From Callipepla californica brunnescens (Eukaryota; Chordata; Aves; Galliformes; Odontophoridae), in contig JALIRH010000035.1 of NCBI GenBank assembly GCA_023055505.1, positions 2,722,382 to 2,786,381 of the forward strand: a DNA stretch of 64,000 nt, read 5' to 3'. The first letter of the stretch is position 1; every line of letters starts with the position of its first letter. Both the position numbers and the translations under genes were made by a program. Positions 1 to 10,500 of the stretch are shown here, in pieces. The notes under the pieces are model-generated. The model had not been told where the DNA came from. It made no database searches and worked only from the letters and a program-made list of their open reading frames with translations.

Positions 1-480
1 GCTGGGAGCACGGAGCGGCCCTGCAGGGCTTCCCCAGCAGATGGCATCAGGGCCCCGGCTGAGCCCGGAGCTGGGAAGCGATGGCAAACCCCTCCCAGCC
101 GTCCCATCCCAGGCACCCCTGAGGATCTGGCTTTTTCTTGCTATCCTTTAAGAGCTAATCGCTCTCAGGACTCAGCATTCCTCCCACCGAGAGCTCTCCT
201 GGCTGTTGTGCGTTGCTCGCAGTGACAGCTGGGGACGGGTTGCTGTGTGCCTGGCTTGGTCTGGCAGCACTAGCTGGAATTTTGGGCCGAGGAAGGCAGA
301 CAAGATCCATTTTAATTGCGGCCGCACAGCGTAACTGCTTATTGAGAGGGGAGGGGGGTGCTCCCCGGGATAAAGGCACGGAGGGATTTATTGCAGAGAA
401 AAAAAAAAAGAGCTCCCGTAGGTGTGTGTGTGCTTCTTTTCCTTCTTTCTTCCCCAGGAGGAAACCAGAAAACGAAGCGC
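1..480. other. Upstream flank, no gene recognised
   Basis: This is moderately GC-rich flanking sequence with no recognisable exon, repeat or RNA gene. Short open frames occur on both strands but resemble no protein I know. A purine run lies near 395-410. It probably holds distal promoter sequence of ARHGEF12, but no specific site can be assigned with confidence. Confidence 0.5.
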
Positions 481-671
481 AGCCGCTCCGCGCGTCTACG
501 AGCGCCGTTTAGAAGCTGATTTCATCCCACGCTTCCCCTCTCCGCTCCCAACTTCTCCAAAACAGCGAACCCATCAAAGGCTCGCTCCGTTTTTTAATCC
601 GCAGACGTCCCGAGCGCGGGGACACCGCGTTGCGGTGCGGCGGAGGGATACGGCGGAGCGCTGCCGGCTGC

Positions 672-739
672 GGAGGGAGGAGGAGGAGGGAGGAGGAGGA
701 GGGGGAAAAGGAGGAGGAGGAAGAGGAGGAGGAGGAGGC
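672..739 (+). repeat. (GGA)n purine simple repeat in the promoter
   Basis: An imperfect run of GGA/GAGGAG triplets with one GAAAAG interruption. Asymmetric purine tracts like this can form triplex or G-rich structures and are common near CpG-island start sites. It also creates poly-Glu or poly-Ser artefact open frames on the two strands. Confidence 0.8.
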
Positions 740-947
740 GGTGCAGCCGCTCCGCTCAGCGCACGCTCCGCCGGGACGCGCCGCTCCCACCCGCGCCGGA
801 ACAGGAGGGGCGGTGGCTGCGCTGCGCTGCGCTCCGTCGCTCTCCGTCTCCGTCTCTCGCAGCGCTCGGACTTTGCCCGCAGCCGAAAGGAGAGCGGAGC
901 CATCCCGCCCGGGGACGTCGGGCCGTCCGCTGCGGCACGGGCCGGGC

Positions 948-965
948 ATGGCCCCGCGGGCCTAA
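948..965 (+). promoter_or_regulatory. Upstream ORF 1 (5 codons plus stop)
   Basis: ATG GCC CCG CGG GCC TAA, with G at +4. It counts only if transcription starts upstream of it, which the sequence does not show. Confidence 0.3.
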
Positions 966-1057
966 AGGCGGCGGCGGGCAGCGGCCCACCCCCCCCCGCC
1001 CTGCCCGCCCCCTCGGGCCGCCGGCGGGCGGGGGGTCGGGGCGGGCCGGCAGCGGGC

Positions 1058-1087
1058 ATGGGCCCCGGGGCGGCCGTCGGGAGCTGA
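1058..1087 (+). promoter_or_regulatory. Upstream ORF 2 (9 codons plus stop)
   Basis: The peptide would be MGPGAAVGS. The context is GGGCATGG, with G at -3 and G at +4, so initiation could be efficient. It ends about 400 nt before the main ATG, leaving room for reinitiation. Its presence in the mature mRNA depends on the start site. Confidence 0.35.
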
Positions 1088-1443
1088 GCGGCCTGCAGGG
1101 CGTCCCGCGGCCCCGAGCCGCTCCTCGGCCTCTTGCCTTCCCTTCCCGAAGCGGGGAGCGGCTCTTCGCTTTTTTTTTTTTTGTCGCCGAAGATTTGGTG
1201 TGTTGTTTTTTTGTTTTTTTTTCTCTCGTCCGCTTCCTTCCGCGGGCTGGATACCGAGCGAGTGCCCGCGCGAAGAGTTGGGGATTCTTTTTTTTTTTAG
1301 TTTCTCGGTTGTTTTTGCTTTGGTTTTCCTTTTTTTTTTTTTGTTTTGCTGCCTGAACTGCCGTTCTCAGTGCGTGCCCTCCCCCCCGGGCCTCGGGGCG
1401 GCGGGGGGCTGAGCCGCGCTGACAGCCCCGACGTGATCGTACC

Positions 1444-1449
1444 ATGTAA
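1444..1449 (+). promoter_or_regulatory. ARHGEF12: Minimal start-stop upstream ORF (AUG-UAA)
   Basis: ATG is followed directly by TAA, 34 nt before the main start. It has A at -3 (1441), so its context is stronger than that of the main ATG (C at -3). Start-stop elements are known to hold ribosomes at initiation or termination and to reduce downstream initiation. Given the short distance to 1484, it may lower LARG translation. That effect is inferred. Confidence 0.55.
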
Positions 1450-1483
1450 ATTGGATAGCACGAGCTCTGGCCCAGAGGCTCCA

Positions 1484-1515
1484 ATGAGTGGCACACAGCC
1501 CGCAACCACGGACAG
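1484..1515 (+). CDS. ARHGEF12: ARHGEF12 coding exon 1
   Basis: Encodes residues 1-10 (MSGTQPATTD) and two bases of Arg11. The donor is AG|GTCAGT at 1516. The next exon completes the codon with G and continues as FPLKK, the expected LARG N-terminus. Confidence 0.93.
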
Positions 1516-4500
1516 GTCAGTAGCCGGGGTTCCCCGAAGGGGCGGTCGGTTTTGCGGGCTCGCTCTGTGCCCGTCGAGGTTTTGCGACGTGCGGCGTTCC
1601 CTGCGCTCAGAGAGCTCACGGTGACCGTCGAGAGCCGCGTGTGTTGTGCGAGGTGACGGCGGAACACGGAGCCGGGCTGCTGCCGTCGGGGTCAGCCCAG
1701 GTGAGACGGCTCCGCTCGGCCGCCTCCGCCGGGCCGGGCCCCGCCTGCCTTCCGCTTTTGGGAAGGGGGAAGGGGGAAGGGGGAGGGGGGGGAGGGGGCA
1801 GGTGGGGGAAAAAAAATAGCATTTTCGGTTTGTTGTTTTTTCTTCAAAGCGGAGCTGTATGGAGCGGGGAAGTCCGCTTTTGAGACAGAGCGGTGGGAGC
1901 GTTTAGCAAGGAGTTGTAGGGGTTGGAAGGGAGGACATCGAGTCCAGCCCGGCTGCCTAGCCCAGGTTGCACAGATGGGCATCCAGGCAGCTCGGGAACA
2001 CCTCCAGAGAAGGACACTCCAGCACCTCTCTGTGCAGCTCCAGTGCTCCGTCACCGCACTGCGAAGTTACGCTGTTTATGTCGGGCAGCCTTTATTTTTC
2101 AACGCTCTCGAGCAGGAGGAGTTTTCCTTTCACTTTGTTTTCTCGTGTTTGGCGTTGAGCACCTCGTGGGCCCAACACTGCGACGTGTGGAGATGGGGCA
2201 CTGCAGCCGTGGGGGGAAGTGGGGAGCCAGGAGCCACATCCAGGCTTCACGAGGATGTTTTTTGTCCTGGGAGATCAGCTGGCCGCAAACACAGAGCCCT
2301 TTTTTCCTCCTCCGTTGCAGTGTATGTACATGGACGTTGGCAGGTATCTGTTGTTGGGTTGCAGGTGAGGCAGCAACAGTTTGAAGGCAGCAGTGGCTTT
2401 GTGAGGACGTTGTCGTGGGTTGGAGGCAGGTTGTGGGGCATGGTGGCAAAAGCAGCTGAGTGGTGGTGCGTGAGGACAGGGAGCTAAACTTGCTCGTCAG
2501 TAAAAACAGAATGCTTTCCATTACTGAATCGGAACGGCCAAATTGAAAACGGAGCACAGACTGGAAAAAAAAAAAGTCTCCATTTCCTTTTGGGTTCAGT
2601 CATGTGGAGTGGATGTTTGTGTTCTGCGCTCTGCGGGGGGCTCAGGCTCAGAGGACTTTGATGTCAGGTGGAGAGCCGTCTCTGCAGCCCCAGTGCTTGG
2701 TGCTTGTGGTGCTGGGGAGCCCCAGAAACCCCTCATCTCTTGGGGGGCTCAGCCCTGACCCCATTCATTCCCTGGAGCAGCTTCCAGAGCTGGATGTGGT
2801 GCCTGTGTTCTGGTGGCATGGACCTCAGCTTGCTGCCTGCTCTTACCCACGGCGTGGAGACGTTTTTCATCACTGCTCGTGTTGGTGAAAGCTTGTTTCC
2901 CCTTATACCCCAGAAACATCTGTATTGCCTCTTTATGTCCAGCTCTCGAGTGTGGAATGTAAAGCAGGTGCAATATAAATAAACCCAGCGCTTCTGGTGT
3001 CGTTACAGCCGCACGGAGTCGTGTGGTGGGGTTTAATTCTCTATTTATCGGTGACCTTCCTTGGTGCAATCAGGCTGGGAACTGCTTTAAAAACATAACA
3101 ACCAAACTCAGCTTGCATCTGTGCCAAAGGTGTTCGGAGCTTACGTTCAGGGCAGCACAGGCCTGCTTTGGCCTCCGCGTGAGCCCTGTATACTTGCCTT
3201 CTGTATTTGTGTAGCTGCTGGGTGCTTCCTCGAGCATCCCTTCGGTCTGAGATGGCACTCACACCACGTTCTGAAGGTTACGTGGCTCTGACAGCTGTTC
3301 AGTGTTGTGGCTGTCCCATCCTTCGTGTGTTTTGTGCCTTTAGTTGTCATCGTTGGTGTCGTGCGTGGCAGTAGAAGGAAGGTAGAAATGGCCATTTCTG
3401 GTGAGATAAACGCTATTCTAATTAACGTGTTTTCTTTGTTGTCTCGTGGCTTTTTTCTTCTTCTTTTTCCCAGTGGATCTCAAGTGTCTGAGACTGCTGA
3501 AATAGTTTTCTCTGGGTATTAAACCAGTGGCTGTGCTGTAGCCCCAGGTGGGGTTCTGTTACCCAGAGCAGCATTGTTTTCTCGCCTCTTCATCCCACAG
3601 TGCCTTAAGGTTGGAGGACAGCGAGTGTTTGGGCGCTGGGTGGGCTCCCAGGTGTTAAGCACAGAGCCCACAGATGCTGAGGCCTCTGAGGGCATGATGA
3701 GGAGTGTCAATGGAGGAGTGTCTGATGGGGGCCGTTCCTGGTCAGCTCCTCTGCATCTGGAGAAAGAAAATGATTATCTCAAATGGCACTGAAGGTTAGA
3801 AACGAATGCACGAGCACAGAGTGGCCCAGGATGGCGATGGTGTGAGCGATGCAGGGCCCTGAGCCCTGACATTCACTTCCCCTTCTCTCAGGGTGTTCTC
3901 TGACTTTCTCAGCTGCTGCTTTCCATATCCCCCCTGCCCAGCGGAGCGTATCTCACAGTCTGGTTGCTCTGACTGTTTGCAAACACTTACACCCTCTTAA
4001 TTTAATACTCCCTGCTATGTTTGTTCAGAGGGCGGCACGTATCTTAAACCAGTGAGCCTTGGGGTGGGCACAGAGCTCTTGAAGTTGGTGAGGGAAAGCA
4101 GGGCCGTCAGGGGGTCCTACAGCAGGTATATCAGATAGGCCAGGGGTTGATGGGTGGAAGAGCAGGCACTCTGGGTTTAGGAGGGATTTGCTGTGTGGTT
4201 ATCCTGTGGGTTTCCCTTTCCATTCAGCCCCGTGCTCCCGTCTCATTCCTGAGGCAGCATGTCTGGTGCTGGGGTTGCACGTGGTGGGGGACACTGGGAT
4301 TTGAGGACCTCGCAGTGGGTGCAGCATCGGGCTGGAGGAGGGCTGTGCTCCATGGGGGGGCTGCCCCACCGCACAGCGGGCCACACATGGCAGGGAGAGA
4401 TAAGGGCTGTGTTCTTTGCAAGGGCGTGCTGGGGCTGGGATGGAGCTCGGCCATTTGCAGGCTCTGGTTGGCCGCTGGAGGATGCTCAGCACGCTGCTGC

Positions 4501-7500
4501 ATCCTGTTATGACACTGAAGAAGCATCGGTGTGCCGTTGATATACGTACGTATACGTTTGTCTCGTTGTGAGCTGTATTTTTTCTGCCTGTAACCTTTCC
4601 AAACGTGCTGTGGAGTGAGGCAGTTGCCTGGCTGTGTGCTGGAGCTCTCAGGAGTGGGTGCTCTCTCCTCTCTCAGGACATCTCGTGGGGCACTGACAGC
4701 CCTCCTCGTGCAGTTGCCTTCAAATGGGTTTTATTTAGAACAGCCCTGTTGCTATGGCTGGAAAACAGGAGAGGTAGAATTTACTCCTAATTACCCCTGG
4801 GAGGCTTTTAATTGCTGATTTGCTCCTCACTTGGTACTAAAATAGGTCCTAATTGCTCCTTATCTGCCGAGATGCACTTTCCCTGTCTGTGGCTGTTTGT
4901 AAGACCCCAGTGTCACTGGGACTCCTTTAACTCTGCAGTGGGGGAAGGGCTCCTTTTGGTCACTGGGATAGGATGAAGACCTGGACAGAAAGTCACCCTG
5001 CTTCTGGGTTGTTACTGGGTAGCCTGACTTTACCTCTGTGTATTTACTTAAAAAAAAAACTGTAACAAACTCATTTTTACTTTGTTTTCACCGGAGCTGC
5101 CTGAGGTTTGCTATTGGAGAGAAGCAAACGCTCCCACTCGGTGCTGCATAATTTATGAGGCTTTTTACTAGGGACGGCAGTTGAGGTGAGCTTGATTTTC
5201 TAGTTTTGAATCGAGCTGTGGGCGTCGTGATGATTTGGGTGGAGGCAGGAGCGGCATTTCACGTTCGCCCCATTGTATAACTCTCCCTTCTGTTACAGCC
5301 TTTGGTAGTAAGAGGAGCAGTGCTGGATGTAGGCTGCTTCGGCCTCAGTCTCGTGGAGATCTTCAGATCCTCAGCAGTTGGGGCAGCACGGGTACACTCA
5401 GCAGCAGAATGTTCCCAAGACCCACTGCTGGTCCTGGCAGTGCTGAGCACCACCTTCCTATTGACTGCCCAAGCTATCACCGAGCGTATCACAAAGCTCC
5501 AGCCCAACTGGAGGCAGTGCAGAGCAGTGCACACCTGAACCAGTTGTTTTATATACTTCCCAGCCATATCCCAAGATCTTTTCATGCCACGACAAGGAGG
5601 GAGTTTGCTGTGAGTGCTCCATGTGAGGTAGGCAGTGCCAGCGATGCTCTGTGCTGTCCCACAAAGCTCTGCAGCACCGCTGGGGGCTTTTGGCTGCTTG
5701 GTTTTCTCACTCTCTGCCCTCAGCCCACCCTGCAGCCTAGGACTGTGCAGGAGGCTTTAGTCTGGAGACTGCATTGTCTGCTCAAACCTCCAGGCAGTCC
5801 TGGGTCACTGGGATGTGTGCTGGCTGTGCTGCTGGAAGGGTAGGCTCAGGCTTTTGCTTTCAGCCTCTAGCCCACTGCTTTCTCACTTAATACCTCTTCC
5901 TTCCCTCTGAAAATTGCTCGCAAGAGAGTGGCTGATGCGTCCCAGTTGAATTTTCAGGCTGGGTGAGCCAGGATGCTGATAGAAGCACAGCTGAGGCTCC
6001 CAAGCATCGCTCTGTCTGAGCACTCTCCCTCTGCTCACTCCGCTCCTGGTGTTGTATCTCCTTGGAGAAAGGCACATCTTTCTCTTGCAAAGAGAGGACA
6101 TGCTGCATGGCATCCTATTTTGCAGCCGTGTCCTGGATAATTATAGGTTTAAAGAATGGAAATGTTGGGTCATGTCTCAGCTTGATTAAACGAAGGGGTC
6201 AGGAGCTGGGACGTGGAGAGTGCCTCTGCTTGGAGTGAGGGAGCAGCGAAGTTATTAGCGAAATGAAAAGGAGTGAGAAACCTGCGGTGTTTGATGAGGA
6301 ATGTATGCAGGGTAAAACACAAGGCAGGATGCCGAGACGCAAAAAAATAGGAGCAGTGCCTTTAGAGAAAGGCAGGAAGAAACAAGGTTGGCTCCTTTAA
6401 TTAAAATAAATACGTTAAAATGACAGGAAAAAGCAGCGTCCTTATTTCATGCTTAAATGTAAGCACGATTATAAATAGCAAAAAAACAAAACAATGTTCG
6501 GGCTGTGACGTTCACAAACAGTCTCCCCGACGTCGCTGGTGCATTGTTAGTGCCCTGCATCCTTTTTGGGAGCGTTCTCAGTATTTTGTCTGTCGGAGAG
6601 CAGCGGGCAGGAACCCACCCGTGCCTATCTGCAAGGCTGCCGAGTAAGAAGTGATGCTTGTTTACATTCGTTGGCAAATGCTTAAAAATGGTCTGCGGAG
6701 CTATTTTAAGGCTTTGTTTTGACAACGCTGGGACTCGAGGCTCGGTGATGTCAGTCGGTGAAGGTACTCGGTTGAATTGCTCAGGCACTGGCAGAGCACG
6801 TGAATGGGGTTGAACATGTGAGATGGAAAAGACCCTCAGGCGCAGCGTGCGAGTTCCTGTGTTTGAAATAATTCGGTTGTAATCTATCGGAATTGCTGTC
6901 ATATTTGTTACTTGGATGCTGTGCTGTCCTCCTGGAGGTTTGCCGTGTCCCTCCCTTGCAGCACAGCGTGTCCTGGCCCGGAGCTGCCTCTGGGCCTCGG
7001 TTCATTTCAGGCCTTCAATGAAACAAACCTTTTATGATCAGGGCAGTATTAAAAATAGGAAGAGCAGCGTGGCCCGACCCAGAAGGCCGCTCTTGGTGAT
7101 TCTGATCAAGTCGTGGTGTTGGACGTTGATCCTAGGAGAGAATCCCAGGGTATAGGAGCTCTTGGTTGTTTGCAGCTGGCAAAGGAAACATGGCTTTGCA
7201 GGGCAGGACTTGGGTTGGTGTCTGTCTGCGCTATTGAAGTTTGCCCCAGAAGCCTTCAGAAATATCGGTGGAAACCCAGTCCTGTTCCTCCTGGAAACCG
7301 TGAGCAGCAGCACAGCTAATCCTGTTTATGAGAAGCTGATTTGAGTTTGTTTGTGTTTGTGGTACCGCAGGCAGTTCTGCTGCTGAGAGCTTGGGCAGCT
7401 TCCCAGCGAGGAGCAGCAACCTGTGCAGAGCTAGGTGCTGTGTGCTGGGATCCTGGAGGACAGCTGGAAGCAAACACCTCCCAGTCTGGAGGAGAAGGCC

Positions 7501-10500
7501 CAACTCTGTAATAACACACGAGGCTGATCCATGAGAGGCAGAGGATCGAGTCCACCACTCCCATGAACGTGCAAGCTTCAACCTGTAAGCCTGCCTGAAG
7601 TACCTGGTGGCTGCTCGAAGGCTTTCTGCCCTGTTAATGCTGGTGGCTGCTGGGGCAGGGTGCTGGCAGCGTTGCGTGGCACGGGGTCACCGGGGTCCTA
7701 ACAGGGAGGAGTAAGATCAAAGCTGCTGGGAAAGGGAGGAGGAGGAGAGAATGGAAGGAGAGGGGGAGCTATAATGAGCAAGGAGAAAAGGAAATAGGAA
7801 AAAGCTGCAACGCAAGACATGAGAAAGTCGATAGGAAATGAGTGAGAGGGATAGAAACGGGAGAGCTGGTGGCAGCTGCCGGATATGAGGGAGGTTTCCT
7901 GCCTGCTGCTGCCTTCTGGGAGGCACACGTCAACAGCACAGGGCCAGGAGCTGCTGATGGAAGGAGCAAACTGCCAACCAGGACCAGGAGCGCAGCTGTG
8001 CTGACTGCTGAGGTCGGTGGTGGGAGGACCTCAGTGATCCCAGAGGGGCTGTGGGTGCTCAGGGCTGACCTGGTTGGGGTGGTAGGAGCTCCGTCCCTTT
8101 TGTTGGGGGCCCTTTGGAGCAGGAGGTGTGGCTCCGATCCCCGCAGATAGGACAGCTTTTTCCGCCCTCCGCACCATTATTGTGCGGCGTCCAAAATTAG
8201 ACGATGACTTCAGCCGACAGCAAGCTGCTGTTCTCGGATCGTTTCAGATTTGAGAAGGGTGTTTCCCCCACTGCTGCCACAGGGCACGCAGCCACCCAGC
8301 CTGGTGTAGGGAAGAGCAGGATGAGAGCACCGACGGTTCGTGCGTCGAGGATGAGAGTTCTTAGAGAGCTTCGAGGTGTCTGGATGGTGCAGCTCGGGGC
8401 TGGCAGCGTGCTCCTGCTGACGGCAGGCACACAGCGATCGGCTGCGGTTTGCCCTGCGCAGTCCCTGCGGTTTCGGCAGAGGAAGCAGTCGGTGTGGGAG
8501 CAGATCGGAGCAGAGCTCGGGACGGTCTTTGTTTTGGTCAGTTTGCTGCAGGGAAGGATGCTCTGGTGCCCCCGCTGTGATAGAGAGCACCAAACTGCCC
8601 CAAATTTTACACTCTCCAAAGTTCTTTCTCCGCACCGTTCGGCCCGCTCGCGTTATGGGAATAAAAAGCCTGTAATGCTTCCAAAATACACCCCCCTCTT
8701 TCCCCCCCCAAAAAAGAGCAGGCATGCCTTTCTGTTCATCCACTGGAAAGATGGAGGAATGTTCGTGCTAGCTTTAAACTCTGGAATTTTGTTTACTTTG
8801 GATGTTAACCAGCGCAACTTCAGCTGTATGTATCGCATAGCAAACCTTGACCTCCCCTCCTTTTTCCTCTCAGCAGGCTTATTATCGGGTTTTGCACTCA
8901 CCCGTGAGACGTTAGCTGTGGGTTTTGGTGTCTGCACCTGTTCCCCGTGGTGCTTTTGACTCCCACTCTGGAGCTGGGTCTGTGCCCTCGTTCTGCCTGC
9001 AGTAACCCAGGTGGTTCGGGCCAGGAAAGCATTTCTCCTGGCACTGTGCAGGCAGAGAGTTGTTGCTGTTCTGGGCTTGGTGTGCTGTGATGGAGGGGGC
9101 TCCTGCTGCCCTGGGCCGCTTGCACGCAGCCATGCAAACGGCTGCAGAGGCGTGCTGAAGTTTACTCAACCAAAACGTGTGGGTTCCTCTATTTTTATGG
9201 GGAAGCAGGCATATCCGTTCCCAAAAATCAGTGTTTTTCTAGGGATTTAGGCTTCCCCCCCCCCCCCCCCACCACTCTCCTTTTCTTCCTCAATGAAATG
9301 TCTGGTTGTGTGGGAACTCAGCTCAGCTACCTGAAGCTGGCAGTCGGTGTGGCAGTGCACGCTGCTCCATCTGATGGAGCAGGGGGTTTTTGTAGCTCCG
9401 ATGCCCAAGCCCTTCGTTTTCTTCCTGCGTGGGGTAGGGTGAGCCCTGTGAACAACCCTGGAAAACACTGTTCATTATGCACTGCCTGGAGGGCAGAGGA
9501 GGAATTGTCAATAGGACGGACTCTGTAATAAAATGAGTTCTGGGGGAGCTCAGGCAAAATGAGGCGAAGCTCACAGACGCTGTCTGGAAGTACCGTGAGC
9601 TCTGGACATCGGTGTCTGTGTTGCCGTGCTGAAGCGATGGGAGTGAAATAGGTGCATTCAAGAAATGGATCTGTGCCTGTTCAGAGCCTGGGGCTGTGAG
9701 TGCAGGTACCGATGCCGTGCGTTCGGTTGTTTCCTTCTGTCAGACCTGGGGAGTGTGAATGCCGTGATGCTGAAGGCAGTGCTGGCTGTTGGGAGGGACT
9801 GATGCTTCGATGCCGTTCGTATCCTTTAATTTTGGGGTTGTACTGCGGTGTAAAGCCAGAGAGGGATGAGAGCTGCGGCGCTGCAAGAAGGAGCTGCAGA
9901 AACCTTTGGAAAGAATGAGTCAAGCCCTTTTTTCTTCCTGGTTCTTGATATGCAGTTATTAGGCCTCTATTTACTGCTGAAAGCTTCCTGCTCTGGAGCA
10001 CACTGCAGCTCAGTGATACTGCCTGCTGGAGCCGTGTTGTTGGGTTGGGTTCTGCTCTGTTTGGATTATAGCACAATTTTAGTGGTGAACGGAGCAGCCC
10101 CAGCCTCAGGAAATTGAGCGTCCCTGCCCTGAGAACATAGGGGAATCTACTGGGGGTTTCCCATCCTGTGGCCAGGACCTTGAAAGCTAATTATAAAGTG
10201 TCAAGCTACTCTGCAACCTGAAGGCTTGCGGGTGGTTCGGCTTTGTTGCCCGTTGCACCGTGCACACTAAGCATCCGTGTCTTGTTTTCTGCCCAGCACA
10301 GAAAATGGAACGGCCGCTCAGATGAGACGGGGTGTACTTGTCCTTCAGCGATTGTTGGCCCGCTCTGTTAGTGCAGGAACAGTTTCCTGTTTCCCTGCCT
10401 CAGTTTCCTATTTTTCAAGCCGAGTTACGGTAACTGAAAGCGAATTCCTAAGGAACCGAAGCAGCGGAAGGTTTGCACGTGGGAAGCAGTTGCTTTATGA

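Larger units (their letters stand above)
900..1483 (+). other. ARHGEF12: Probable 5' UTR of exon 1 (5' boundary not determined)
   Basis: This is the leader immediately upstream of the MSGTQ start codon. Its left limit is a guess, because the start site is not visible. It contains three short upstream ORFs (948-965, 1058-1087, 1444-1449) and several long T runs (1170-1182, 1206-1222, 1288-1298, 1330-1342) inside an otherwise GC-rich island. An intron within the leader cannot be excluded. Confidence 0.5.
480..1760 (+). promoter_or_regulatory. ARHGEF12: CpG-island promoter of ARHGEF12
   Basis: GC content and CpG frequency rise sharply from about 480 and fall after about 1760, which brackets coding exon 1. 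The densest part is about 590-1130. GC-box-like Sp/KLF sites are visible at about 806-814 and 1021-1050 (plus strand) and as CCGCCC forms at about 988-1015. I see no convincing TATA box, so dispersed initiation is expected. The exact start site cannot be read from the sequence. A GGA-rich simple repeat sits at 672-739. Confidence 0.75.

Noticed and set aside
422..1087. 221-codon plus-strand frame and its antisense frames in the CpG island
   Set aside because: The composition is poly-Arg/Gly/Pro, as expected from GC-rich DNA and the GGA repeat. It ends before the LARG start and matches no known protein.
5235..5843. 202-codon plus-strand frame in intron 1
   Set aside because: No domain, signal or family similarity could be seen, and no exon-like boundaries fit the gene.
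8204..8959. 251-codon plus-strand frame in intron 1
   Set aside because: Low-complexity mixed composition with no recognisable domain and no splice support. It is consistent with chance in a GC-balanced intron.
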